Positions 33,440-45,280 of a DNA stretch of 64,000 nt are shown here, piece by piece (position 1 is the first letter of the stretch; each line of letters opens with the position of its first letter). The stretch is from Phialocephala subalpina (taxonomy: Eukaryota; Ascomycota; Leotiomycetes; Helotiales; Mollisiaceae), in the NCBI GenBank assembly GCA_900073065.1, contig FJOG01000035.1, forward strand, positions 304,317 through 368,316, written 5' to 3'. The notes under the pieces were generated by a model that was not told the DNA's origin, did not search any database, and worked only from the letters and a program-made list of their open reading frames with translations. The position numbers and the translations under genes are program-made.

Positions 33440-35412
33440 CTAATACCACCCTTGGTTCCAGCTGTTACATCTGGATCCCACATTAACATTCGAGTTCGCA
33501 GAATAACAATCATTCCACTGGTTCTGGCACTTCTGGCTCGCGCTGGAGTAGTTGTCTCCACGCTTGTTGTTCTTGCAACCTTGAGCGTAGGTGTTCATGC
33601 AAGATGTGTATTGACTGTCGCAAGCATCCTTGCAACCTTGAGAAGGACCGCTGCTGCCGCCTCGTGGGTATGATGGGCACTTAGAGGAGTCTGCGAATGT
33701 GTACAGCTTGAAGGGGTGGCCGGCGTAGAAGTCGGAGTACAGGTTGTTGCAGGTCAAGCATGGGAGAGCGATGCCGCCGACTGGAGAGTCGGAAGTGTAT
33801 CCCTTCCATGAGTTGTTTGGTTGCTGGCAGATGTTGGATTGGGTTGGGACAGGAAGGCAAGTCGTGGTTGATGAAGATGGCTTTACGCTGCTGGTGGTTG
33901 GCTTGGCTGTTGAGGTGGCAGCAGGACAAGTGTAGACTGAGGATGAGTAGACTGGAGCAGGTGAAGTCCATCCGGACGGAGGATTCTTGCCGAAGAAGCC
34001 ACCCTTGTTGCAGCCGCTAGTGCCACAGTATTGACCAATGGAAGAGCACCAGCTTGAGAATTGGAAGCAGTTCAAAGAGTCAGGGAAGCCTGCGTGAAGG
34101 AAGCAAGATGCAAGTTGGACTGAGCAAGAAGAGAAGGCCGTCAAGCAGGAGTTCTTATCAGTGAAGGTTGGGATGGGAGTGGAGCACCAGCTTCCGCATT
34201 TGTACTCGCAGGTTGGAGTGGGGGTGGTTGTGTAAGTGGACGTGCAAAGAGATGCAGATGTCTTTGTGGTCGTTGTGATGGTTGTTGGTGGCGAGGTAGT
34301 AGGCTTGCTCGTGGTGGTCGAAGATGCTTCTGTCAAGTTAGCTTACTGTCTAGGAGATCTTGTGAGATCTGAAGAAAGGCACAAGACACTCACTGCTTGA
34401 TGTGGTGCAAGTTGTGCTTGTGGAGCTGGTTGACGAAGTTGAGCTCACGGTGGAACTTGTTGAGGTGGAGCTGACAGAGCTGCTAGTTGTTGAGATTGAT
34501 GAGGATGTCGTGGTCACAACGGACGATGTAGAGCTCGACGAGGACGAGGTGGTGCTCGTAACGGTAGCAACCGAGGAGCTGGAAGACGAGCCACCGTTCT
34601 GGCAAGGTTGGCTTGACTCCAAGTCGGTGGCAACATAGAGGTTCAAGGCATTTGGTCCGCCGCAAGTCTCGGTGCTATCGCCAGTGCAAGGCATGTTGCA
34701 AGAAGATGAAGATATAGGGAGAGTTCCGTTGCCCAAAACGACACCACAGTAGCATTCTTGACCATACTCAACACCGGCAATTGGGAAGCCGGCATCCTTG
34801 CAAGCATAGAGACAGGTCTCGATTGTTAGGTTGGTCGTGCTGAGTTGGTCTTGTCTCCAGTTAAGAGCGCGGCCAGAGGAACCTTCGGAGTAGCATCCAG
34901 AGGCCTGGTAGTCCGAGATGATGCTGTTGTTCACCACAGGGAAGGTGGGATCCTGGTAGATGTTCAAGCGGTTGTTGGCACCGCAAGTCTCGGATGAGTT
35001 ACCCGTGCAGGGTACATCGCACTGGCTCTCGTCGACTTGTGGACCGTTGACCGAGGCTCCACAGAAACATTCGGAATAGTACTCGAGACCAGCGTATCTG
35101 TAGTCGTTGCCTGCCTCATATCAGTCTCCTGCTTCTCAGAACTCAGAAGAACATACCCTTGCAGAAAGCAACACATGTCTCTACTGTCATATTTTGGGTA
35201 TTAGGACCCTTGTAAAGAAGAGCATCTGGGTCAGGACTGCCGAGATTCTGGAAACATCCGGCATAGACGAAAGGTGTGAAGTCGGTACAAGAAGGTTGAG
35301 AAGGCTCCTGGTTACGCTTGACGAGCTCAGCGGTGTAGTAAGATCCGGCATCGGCGCCCGAAAGGAAAGTGAGGACCGCCGAAGCAGTAGCGAGAGACTG
35401 GAAGGTCAACAT
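33440..35412 (-). CDS. Secreted protein with two WSC domains
   Basis: Three exons, 35412-35157, 35110-34394 and 34329-33440, giving 620 residues. The signal peptide is MLTFQSLATASAVLTFLSGADA. Two Cys-rich WSC domains follow (about residues 48-138 and 148-240); each has the GCYSEG/GCFQN start, the ECYCG or ECFCG centre and the TGDSTETCGG end. A Ser/Thr-rich linker of about 100 residues comes next, likely O-mannosylated. The C-terminal half has about 25 cysteines in patterns such as CEYKCGSWC and GCKDACDSQYTSC. WSC domains bind carbohydrate and occur in wall sensors and secreted oxidases. No transmembrane helix or GPI signal is seen at the end, so a wall-associated secreted protein is more likely than a Wsc1-type sensor. 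Confidence 0.88.
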
Positions 35413-37060
35413 GATGGAATTACTGTGTAGTCAATTAAAGAAAGTAAGGGAGAAGAGAAGCAGTTTGAAAACTGTTGGAGAAGAGACGAAAGCAAAGCAT
35501 GACGGAGGAGAAAGCAGGATATATAGAAAGAGCCCTGGTCCTACCTTCCCCAGCGGCTGTGGTAACCTTGAGGTCTTTTTGGGCAAGGCTACGATACTGT
35601 AGCTCCGGTGAGCTTGGCAGACACGCTTGCACCTTCCAGCATGGCCCGACCAACACCCATGCTCAGGTCCAGGAACACAAGCCTCATCGGCCAGGAATAG
35701 ACTCGCGTGGTGTCTGCATCGTGATGTTTGGCTCGACGAATGGAGGTCAAAGCCAATCACGGGGAGGTCGAGGCTCCGAATGCATTGAATCGGCTGGGTC
35801 GGAATATTTGATCTTGGGTCTCCAGATGTTTGTCCCAACTCCCGAAGACTGGGGTTTGTCCGAACCAATATTGGATGCCAAGCCATTCCATTCTCGAAGT
35901 TCTCGTCCTCCTTCGGAGGATTTGAAGCATCTCGAGAGCATCTTCGTGGGGCAGAAAGGGAAACTGTCGACAGTGGTGTCACTGTTGCATCGATAGCTGG
36001 TGTTCTGTGTTCGGTGCTCGGCGAAGCCAAGGTCGTCGAACGAGGTAACTCCTTTTGGCATTTGAAGTCGAGGCTGGTGGAAGCACGGTGCCGCGTCTGC
36101 GATTTCCACAAATCCTGCGATTGGTCGAGACCGACATAGGAGGTGATAGTTTAATGAGTGAGTGCTCGCTTCGGTCGGTTTACTCCCAATTGAGGTCCCT
36201 TGTAGAAGCTTGTTCGGATGAAAATGGAGTTCAATGCAGGAACCAGGAGCAGCTTGCGTCGATGCTACTGTGGCGCCAGGGGAGGCTTGCAAGGATGTGC
36301 TAAGCTTATTGAGCTTAATGAGCTTAACTCGACGCGCTCAGACTATTGACAAAAAATAAGAACGACGAGACGACCAACACCGGCATCGAGCAGATACGAG
36401 AGCGCGACAAAGCGAACTTCTGGTGGAGTGGCTGGAGACCATTCTTCCGACTGGTAGAATATGCCAGGGCGACTGGAGCGGAGAAAACCTTCATGCCTCT
36501 GTTCAGCTTGAACAGCCTTCACAGAAGCAAACAACCAGCACCAGGGCGATAGAATCAATCTGGGACACCCGGGCGGGAGATCGGCCTCAATACCGTTGAC
36601 AAGAGATCCTGGAGTACTGGAAGCGTGAAGCATGCGAGATACCAATATCTCATGGAAGCACAGTCCGCGTACGTCTCACAGCATAATATTGTACATGAGG
36701 ACCATTTTCATCCCAAATTTAAATCCGTCAGATACGCCATCCTGCTTGTGTTGTGTCTCCTTCCATGCTGACTTCCCGGCAGATGTTGTGCTCTGACTCT
36801 AGGTGATTGACTTGCATGTGCAGTCTGTTCGCACGTTCTCGTATTCCTGCAGCCGAGTCTCGACGCCACATACAGAACTTCGGACGAAGAAACAACCACC
36901 ACCACCACCACCACCAGTGTGATGTGTTTCGTTTCAAGTTGTGCTTTGATACCCTTTGGCAGACCATGACAGTTCTTTGGCCTTCTGTCAGACATAATTA
37001 GACATTTTGGACTTCTAGGTTGAGTCCGGTGTTAAATAGTCTGCAAGCAACATCTCCACA
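35413..37060. other. Intergenic region
   Basis: Promoter of the WSC gene on its left. The longer open frames here (minus 35431-36111 and 35747-36292; plus 35475-35996) overlap one another on both strands and have no domains. A CAC run near 36896-36917 and a run of TTGAGCTTAATGAGCTTAA direct repeats at 36309-36330 are the only structure seen. Confidence 0.4.
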
Positions 37061-37389
37061 ATGGACGGCTTGGCACCACCGACTAGACCGTCCTACTTTA
37101 GAACTCCAGAACGACATGACAAGTCAGAGCCACACACGAAAACTTTGCAGCCTCCCAAGAAAGGTGTGACATCTCAAGTGAGTCTCGTGCTTAGCGTTGT
37201 CGTGGTGGTGGCTTCTCGGAGTTTGCCTCTTTCCATTCTTTCAGAATTTGACGTCCAACAATACCTTTTCTCCATCTCTAGTACTCTGCCGAAAATGAGA
37301 TATTTCGGGACCGACTTTCCGGCCAAGAGATCGAGATGTCGATCGGGGACCCCCTTTCTCCACAAGTCTACATCTACCAGCTAAAATGA
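37061..37389 (+). CDS. Possible small two-exon gene, 74 residues
   Basis: Not recognised. The ATG at 37061 (MDGLAPPTRPSYF) opens a Pro/Lys-rich frame to a good donor, GTGAGT, at 37178. With acceptor CTCTAG at 37281 the second exon reads YSAENEIFRDRLSGQEIEMS and ends at a TGA at 37387-37389. An alternative acceptor at 37243 gives a shorter, less protein-like end. The charged helical second exon argues for a real peptide, but there is no family to support it. The intron would be 104 bp. Confidence 0.4.
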
Positions 37390-38450
37390 TTCTGTATCTG
37401 ATTCAGGCTCAAGTGAGTACCGCAGACTATGATGAAATGCTTCCGATGTTCCGTACCGGGTCCCTTCATTCTCCTCGGGGCTCACCAATTGCAATAGGCT
37501 TTCCTCTCGACTTTTTCATTCTGCATTAGCTGCAAGCATCTCTCCTCGAAAGCGCGACTTCGGATTTCCTCCCCTCGGCCTTCTCTGCCTTAGACTGCAC
37601 ACATTCGCCTCGACATCCGTTCCTCTCCGTCCGCTCCTCTCCGTCCGCTCCTCTCCGTCCGCCTCATCATCTGTTCCTCACTCCGTTCTCAGCAGTCAGA
37701 ACAGCTCACTTCTTCTCCACCATCTCAATACCTCAACGAAACAAAGCACGACTCGTGACTACAGCCACTCAGCCTCATCCAGCCAAGCGCTGCAGAACTT
37801 CCCTCCCCTCCTATTCTTAGCTCGCCGTCGCTCCACAATATCAACCACCATCGGCCGGGTTCCGGGTACCAAACAAAATTGTCTCAGCCTCATCTCGACA
37901 AACACGGCTCATCTCAATCAGCACGCGCGAGCCATGCCGATCCGAGAAAGTACACCAAACCCACCACAAGAACAGAGGGCTTGAAGGGAAATTGCCAAGG
38001 GGTTCCAGCCACCAAATACAAATACATTGAAATTCTCCGTAGCTGGGTTAGAGAATGTCTTAGCTTGAGGTGGGGTTTCTAGGACGAGAATGGGCGAAGT
38101 ACTCGAGAGTCTTCAGCCTTGTGCTAGTCGTGGGCCGTGGCAGGCTTTTCTTTGCAAATGCAAATCAGTCTTCAGGCAAGTCTTCTCCTGTGCTCGGCGG
38201 ATATCACGGCTTCGAAAGTCTGCCCTCAAGCTCGAGAATATTCTTCTCACGCACCTTCGAACCATCTCGCACAATGCCGGTGGTCATTCTTTTCTCACAT
38301 CCTTTCAATCTCAGAACTTGCACACCAACTTCCTCCTTTCTTCTGCCTGATTTTCCGTCTTATGTTTATTCTTAATTATAATTGTGTTCTCAGTCGTGCG
38401 ATTAATATCTCTCCTAATGAAAGCAACCTAGATTCCGGACTTCTCTTTCG
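37390..38450. other. Pyrimidine-rich region without a clear gene
   Basis: CT-rich tracts like those of fungal promoters or leaders, followed by overlapping short open frames at 37879-38526, none with a domain. Three exact 14-bp repeats, TCCTCTCCGTCCGC, lie at 37621-37662. Confidence 0.4.
37621..37662. repeat. 14-bp tandem repeat, three exact copies
   Basis: TCCTCTCCGTCCGC is repeated three times head to tail within a pyrimidine-rich stretch. Confidence 0.85.
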
Positions 38451-38469
38451 TTTCTCATGTGGTCGCCTC

Positions 38470-39880
38470 AGCAAAGCGCTCGATAGCCGGTGCTTGTACT
38501 TGACAGCCGTTAATCCATCACCTTGAAAGTGCAAAAGAAACTATCGTTCAGGTAAACAAACACAAACATAGTGTAGCTACTCTTACATGGATTATCATAG
38601 TCGTTTCTTAATCGTTCGTCTTCGTCCTCCTTGGGTAATGTTCGGGGTAGGAACGATTTTAGAATTCATGGTTCCTTCCAACCGTGCGAGAGATCGTTTA
38701 TGTGCCCTCAAACCTCTCGTCACTTCCTCACTTACTTATTAGACAAACGTAAGACCACAAGTTGACAGCTGTCGTCTGCACTTGACACCCGTCAAATCCA
38801 CTCCGCTAAAAATGCAGGACGAAGTAATGGCAGAAGTAAATATGACCAGGTGGCCATCTCACTCATGCTCTTCGTGCGCATCGTTCCTGCCTCACTCCTG
38901 GATCGTGCCTTTGGTTTGGTCTCCTATGCGATGACCTTCAACGGTTGGACGGTTCTGATCTATCCGAAAGCGTGCGAAGGATCGTTTTTATGCAACTTGA
39001 CGCATGTGTGAGATGTCTTGTCTTAAGTCTGGAGATCCAGTTAGACATCATTGCCCAGCATGCATTCTCGTTATCTTGTCGGCGTCTTCATCATTTTCGT
39101 CCCTTTCTTGTCCAATAAACACAAGAAAGATGAGCGAAAAGTCTGAGTGTGTCGTCCCTTATTCTTACATTACCAGACGAACGTAATGCAATTTGTTGAC
39201 AGCCGTCAAGCTACAACCGTTAATACTAGCCGGGATGAATTAGGAGTATATAAGTAAAATACCCTCCTTTAGCTTACCAAAATGAGATCTCATAGTATTC
39301 GCTCGTCGTCTTTGTCTTCGCTTATGGGTGTAAAAGGAAGGAAGTGCATAGTAATTTAGTTCTTCCGAGCGTACGAAGGATCGTTTTTATGCAGCTTAAG
39401 GATCACGTGTGAGAAGAGGGGTTGAGGATATACTGGTCAAATAGTGGTGAATATGAATTGCAATATAAGCAGGAACTGGTACTACTTTATCACTTTCTCT
39501 TCTGAACAAATACAGTCTATTGACAGCAATTTGTCAATACAACCCCGCTACCAGACAAACATCAGCGAAGAGTACTATCCGTAATATCCCAACAACAGAC
39601 GAAGACAAGTACGACTTGTTGACAGCGATCATCCTTCTTTTACATCTATTTAAAACCCAATCCTTAAATAAAGAACAAGTAAATCTGCGGCGGATACTTC
39701 CTCCAGCCCTTTAGCTCTTTCGCCCTGAAGCTTTCGACTTTGTTATTGTCTCCGTCGTCATCTTCATTCAAGGGTTGCGGCCAAAGATAAGTGCGTTCTG
39801 GATCTCTCGCAGCCTGGAAAGGATCCCTTTTATGTGGCTTGAGTATCACGTGGTTGATCTGTTTATAGGGTATAAAGATG
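38470..39880. repeat. Field of diverged direct repeats
   Basis: Two core motifs alternate. One is GCGAAGGATCGTTTTTATGC or a variant, at about 38683, 38972, 39371 and 39813, followed in the last two by ATCACGTG. The other is TTGACAGC(C)GTCAA or a variant, at about 38499, 38763, 39196, 39517 and 39618, usually preceded by AGACGAACGTAA-like sequence. A CGTCGTCTTCGTC-like stretch lies before several copies of the first motif. Spacing is irregular (about 290-440 bp). No open frame is shared by the copies, so they are either a decayed gene family or a non-coding repeat. Confidence 0.6.
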
Positions 39881-40493
39881 AAGGGTGTGGATGAGTTGAG
39901 GAAATGGAGTCGAGCTTTGGAAATGAGTATGTATACTTTGGTGAAAAAAATATTAAGAATAGGGGAAAAGCTTTTCAATACGTGAGTTTTGGAAGGCAAA
40001 CTGAGAGAAACATGAATAAACGTTTTAGATTTGAAAATGTTGGGAATAACAAGGGAGGATTGGTAGTAGTAAATTGTAAAAGAGGGAGAAACGGTATGGG
40101 GACGAGGAAAGCTGGATTTGTTAATTACAATCTATAAAAGCAAAATATATAAAATAGCCTTGAGACTTTTCAAAACCTGAATAAGTGAAATGAAACCGCA
40201 GCTTTAAATACAACAGAATTCGAAGCGAGGAACTGACTTGCAGATAGTAGGACTGACTAGAGATAGGATAGACATCAAGACTTGTCTTAATATCCCAGTA
40301 CTTCTGGAACCGAGGGTTAAACAAGGGTTTCCACCAGGTCTTCCATTCACATCAAATAGTAAACACAAGGAGAATTAAAGGATCTGACTTCATTTTCGTT
40401 CTCTCATTGCATTCAGCAACGAACACAAGCAAAACCGTAAAACGCCTATGTAATTACACGGAGCCCACCAACTTCCCCGCCTTCCCATACTAT
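39881..40493. other. AT-rich 3' flank of eIF3a
   Basis: Short open frames only. Nothing recognised. Confidence 0.4.
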
Positions 40494-43400
40494 CTACTGC
40501 TTGTTTCTCAAATGAGGAGGCACAAACTTGCCAGCCGCGCCAGAAGGTCTAAGACTATCGCCCGATCCAGCAGCAGCAGGAGCCGGGGAGGCATCATCGC
40601 GTCTCTCCTCATCACCTCTTCCAGACCTCCCACGGAACAGCGGCGCGCCACCAGAGGGCACACGGGACGGAGGAGCATCAGCTGGAGCAGCACCGCCAGA
40701 AGCCTTGGCTGCTTCACGATCTCTCCAGCTGGGCTTACCGCCCGCAAGAGCGAGGCGAGGGGGTCCAACAGGGCGGTCGTTGCTGTCAGTACGCTCCATA
40801 GGAGCAGCACGTTCACGTTCGACAGGAGCAGCACGACCCATTGGAGACGAACGGGCCATAGGTGACTCGGTCCGATCGGAAGGAACCTCCTTGCCCTCTG
40901 CCCGAAGACGTTCCTTCTCTCTCCAGCCAAGCTTTGCACCAGCCAAGGGGAGAGGCGGACGGACTGCTCCTCCTGATTGTGAACCACCTCGTTCGATGGC
41001 AGGTGGTTGAGTCCTAGCGGCAGCCTTCGCATCCGCACGGCGCTTCTCTGCTTCCTCAGCACGGGCGGCTTGCTTGGCTGCCATCTCCAATGCCTCCTGT
41101 CTCTCCTTCTCGCGGATAGCCTTCAGCTCAGCGAACTCCTGTCTCTTCTTCTCGTCACGAGCAGCCTTCTCCTCAGCCTCCTTAGCAGCACGCTCCTCCT
41201 CCTCACGCAGTCTTCGTTCCTCCTCCTCGCGCTCCCTTTTCTCGCGGGCCTTGCGATCTCTGAACTCCTTCCTGCGCAGTGACATTGCCTTCTCAAGCTC
41301 CTTCTCTGCATCACGACGACGCTTCTCGAACTCATCCTTTCTTCGCTCGACGACTGACGCGCGATAGCTTTCGTAGTGGCTGACCAATCGGCTGAGTCTG
41401 TGCTTGAGCTCGACATTCTCCTTGTGCTTGGCCTCGGCCTCCTTGAGAGTCTGAGCCTTGATCTTCTGGTAAGCTTCGAAGTCCTTCTCGCGTTGTTGAG
41501 CGTAGTCTTCGGGCAACTTCTTGGCTTCCTCCTTTCGGAATGCTCGCTCAAGATGGTCGATACGCTTGCCAGTGAATCGGAGTTTTTCGTTGACGTCGTT
41601 CTTCTCGCGTTCAAGTTGAGCAAGCTTCATGGCACGGATGTCGTTGGCATTGAGGTCGTCGAGATTCTCAACATCGATGTTGATGGCCTTGGGACCGATT
41701 TTGAGATCTGCAATTTGCTTTTTGAGCTCTTCTTTTCGAACTCGGTCCAGCTCAGCCTTCATACGCTTCTCCTCGCGGTCCTTTTGTTCCTGTTGGAGGC
41801 GCTTGTCTTCGGCATCTTGAAGTTGGGCGGCCTTGATTCGTTTCCTGGTGGCCTCTTCCTTCTCCTTTCGTGCTTGAATCTCGGATGCTTCCTCCTTGCG
41901 CTTCTGAATGATCTCTTTGCGTGCCAAAATTTCCAGGTGTTCTTGCTCGGCGCCGGCCTTAGCTCTTGCATATGCCGCCTCCCGTGCCTTGACTCTTGCC
42001 TCGTTGAACGATGGGTCGATGTATTGGCAGGTGATGTAGAGAGATGACGCTAGGCGGGTAAGTTGAGTTCGGACAATTTCGGATGGAGTGTTTTGAAGTC
42101 TTTGGACGGAGGAAGACTCGCTCTCGGCAGAGCCAGCACCGGAACCAGCATGAACAGCCTTCGTGGACGAGAAGACATCGGTATCGAAGCTGAGAACACC
42201 TGTAGCATGGTCCATGCGGATAGCAAGATCACCCTTCTTGTTACCATTCATGATGAACTTCTCGATGGTATCTCTTGTGACTTGGAATGGCTCTGGGAAC
42301 TTGGCAAGGTTCTCAACAAACTCAAGGTCGACGGTCTCGTAGACTTGAGACAATTGTTGAAAGAGTCTGGTCAAGATAACTTGTTGAAGGGGCTGGATAT
42401 ACTTCTCCATCTCGGCGTCGGCTCCAATCTTGGCGAGGATAGGAGATATCTTTTGGCAAATGGAAAGGGGGTGAAACTCAACCTCGAGAATTTGGTAAAG
42501 CTCACGGATCTCTGGTCGAGCACGCTTCAAGAGACCCTTGCTCATCGCGTCCTTGAACAGAACAGCGCGAGTAGGGGCTTGAGCCATGCCGAGGAGGTGA
42601 GTGAGACGTGAGTTCTTGTTCTTCTTGGCCTCATCGATGTCAACCAAGGCACCACGGGATCTTGAAGTGCTGATAACCGGGATAGCAAGAGCGGACAACA
42701 AGACGAAAGACGCAGCCTTGGTGAGGTCGGCCTCGGTGGTAGATGGGTTGTCCGACTTCTTGCTTTGGCCTGCTGCAACCATGGAAGCGGATTGACGGAG
42801 GAGGTTGTAATATCTAGACCAAGCAGCGGCGTGGAACAGGTAGTTTTCTCCGACTAAGAAGATTCGGGTCAACTTCTCGTAGTAGTTGGCCATCATGATA
42901 TTCTTTGGTGGACGCTTGCTAAGGTTGAGCAAGGTGTGGATATCCTCAACACTTCTGAAAGCCTCCTGCCATAATTCAAGCTCGACTGCAACATTCAATT
43001 GTTGGAAACGTGTCTCAAGATGGCGTTGAAGGGTATCGGGATCGTTAAGGTTGATGGCGTGCATCTGAGCAGAGTACTTGGCAGCAGTCTGAACATGGTT
43101 TCGGAGCAACTCGCAGAGTCTGCGGAACTCGGTCTTTCTGGTGTACTTTTGGCAGAACTCGAATGCTTGCATAGCAGTGCTCTGGTACATGATCTCCAAT
43201 CTCGCATTGTTTCGGAGGATATCGAGGACAGTCCTGTATGTCTCCCACAAGAATTTGAGCCATGGTGTGACGATAGCTCTATCGGTACGGTCTCGAGATT
43301 GTTCGCCGGATACTGTAGAGAGGAGGATAGACTCTGGGGTCTCGGAGGCTTCGAGATCGTCAACACTGGCGGTGGCGGCAGTCGTCTCGAGGGATGATTG

Positions 43401-43798
43401 AACTTCGTCTGCTTTGGCTTGCGCAGCTGTAACCTTTTCCTCTGCCAACTCGATAAACTTCTTCAAAACCAACTACAAAACACATTAGCATTCGATCTGA
43501 AAGTCCCAGCAGTAGAGGAACATCTGCCTACCTCGATCGTGCCAACGTTGGTGTTCTGGCTGATATTCTTGTATTGATACAAGGCATCTTTAGCGAGTTT
43601 GCCTTTCTTTTGCTCGACGGATTGCTCGACGAGCAGGAGCATGACCGGCTCCAAGGATTGAATAGGGACATTGCGGCTTCTCTTGGAAGTGATATGTTCG
43701 TGTAATAGTACCAGTGCAGCCTGCGACTGACCCACGCCCATAAGCTCATGAGCGCGCTTCAGAACATTCTCTGGCTTCTGATGGGGTGGTGGTGGCAT
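40494..43798 (-). CDS. TIF32: Translation initiation factor eIF3 subunit a
   Basis: The scaffold subunit of eIF3, which binds the 40S ribosome and helps recruit mRNA. Exons are 43798-43532 and 43472-40494, giving 1081 residues. The single intron follows Glu89 and ends with GCTAAT...TAG. The N-terminus ([20 protein letters not shown]) is a helical repeat. The PCI region lies about residues 320-500, ending with a winged helix that includes [13 protein letters not shown] long, charged, continuous helix (about 560-880) carries runs of E/K/R such as [19 protein letters not shown]. The C-terminus is Arg/Pro/Gly-rich with repeats around [18 protein letters not shown] and ends [12 protein letters not shown], all typical of fungal eIF3a. 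Divergently placed from the G-gamma gene. Confidence 0.97.
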
Positions 43799-44296
43799 TT
43801 TAGGATTGCCCCTGGGGCGGTCTTATCGTTTCTGGTGTGTTTTCTTCTGCGGTCGTTCGCGAATGATCCTTAGGGTCTGGGTCTTTCGAAATTCGTGTAG
43901 TCGTCTGTCGCGGAGGAGCGTGATGGCCGCGATCAGGATCGTTTTCGTGTTGATTTTGACCTGTGTGCGCTCAGGTCAAGATTCAAATCCACACCATCCC
44001 TAACCGAGCATGTGAGTCTTCGCGATAAAGTGGGTTAGTGGGCACTAGCCTCATTGAGACACTCGCTCGCACCTTACTGAACTGAGCGCACCCACCTGTT
44101 GCAATCTCAATAGACCGACCTCCCTCCTCATCGTCTCCGTCTCAAAATTTCCTCAGCAACTTGTCGCAGACTTCGAGATCTCAACGTCCGTCAAACAACA
44201 GTGCGCGACCTCCCTTCGCTGGCGATTGGGTCTATTGCTAATTGTCGAACCAGTTCACCAAGGAGCGCGACCGCCTCGGGGCCCATCACCTCCAAA
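43799..44296. promoter_or_regulatory. Divergent promoter region, eIF3a / G-gamma
   Basis: About 500 bp shared by two divergent genes. No TATA box is obvious on either side. The part next to the G-gamma start is CT-rich. Confidence 0.4.
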
Positions 44297-44704
44297 ATGC
44301 CTTCAGGATACTCCTCTCGCGAAGACCCCGGTCAGATGAAGAAGAACAAGCAGTCAATGGCGGACCTGAAGCTACGACGTCTCACCGAATTGAACACACG
44401 ATTGAGGGAGGATTTGGAGCGTGAACGTATCCCAGTCTCGCAGGCTGCCAAGAGCATTATCAACTACACGAACAGCACCAAGGACTTCATGGTACCATCT
44501 GTCTGGGGAACTGTTGACAAGCGCGAGGATCCGTATACGCCACAACGTGAGCTGATTCTTTCACTTTTGTTACAGCTCCATACTCCCAACCCACGGACCA
44601 CCACTTTGAATAAGCTGTCCTTCTCGAGCTTCAAATGTCCCTACGCCTTCGGAACTTTGCTAACATGATCTACAGAATCCGGAGGCTGCTGTTCGGTTAT
44701 GTGA
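44297..44704 (+). CDS. Heterotrimeric G-protein gamma subunit
   Basis: The partner of G-beta, held at the plasma membrane by a lipid anchor. Exons are 44297-44546 and 44676-44704, giving 92 residues, the usual fungal length. The core helix MADLKLRRLTELNTRLREDL, the SAAKSIINYTNSTKDFMVPS-like block (read here as QAAKSIINYTNSTKDF) and VWGTVDKREDPY match fungal G-gamma. The second exon encodes only QSGGCCSVM. CSVM is a farnesylation CaaX box, and the Cys before it is a likely palmitoylation site. The intron has a clear branch point (GCTAAC) and TACAG acceptor. The start is the ATG at 44297, since the frame runs open upstream but has no earlier ATG with family similarity. Confidence 0.96.
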
Positions 44705-45280
44705 AGGAAGGATGGATCAGAAATCATACAAAATGGTCGGAAGTCAATACCTATGGGTCGAGAACGAGATGCTCTGTACGTTGTCACCCCGATGAAGAGA
44801 GTGGAAAACCACCAAATAGGCGTTCATTGGCGTACGGGATTAGTCTGCAAATAATACCTCTCTGGAGCGTTGCATTGAGCGAAAGGCGGTTGGTTGTCAC
44901 TTGTCATTACAGGGCTGCGACGACTTGGGGAGAAGAGCAATGGAGCATGTAATATTTCCTGTTTGCAGTAGTTACTTCTTGTGTATAAGTTTTATGATAA
45001 GCATGAGGACCTTTCAATACAGTACAGTTGCAGGCCCATCAGATGGCTTCTGAACAATCGAATGGACATTGATGATTGGAAATCAAGACATTCATTTCGC
45101 TCGATGTGCTCTTTCGGTGCAAAGTGTTCCCCAGTCCAATTTCGGCAGACGGCGGGCAAGTCCCGGATCCAGGAACTTCGATGTCAGTTACTTATCAGAT
45201 TGCAGCTTCATTATTGCCATAATTGCAACATCAAGCCACCGATATTTCCAGCCATAACCCAACAAAATCGAAGCCACTGA
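44705..45280. other. Short intergenic region
   Basis: The 3' flank of G-gamma and promoter of the SelW-like gene, same strand. Nothing else recognised. Confidence 0.4.

Noticed and set aside
34402..34638. Val/Glu-rich plus-strand frame antisense to the WSC gene
   Set aside because: Antisense of the Ser/Thr repeat linker; compositional artefact.
41007..42611. Long plus-strand frames (up to 223 codons) antisense to eIF3a
   Set aside because: They mirror the Glu/Lys/Arg-rich helix of eIF3a and have Leu/Ser-rich composition expected from antisense of such codons.
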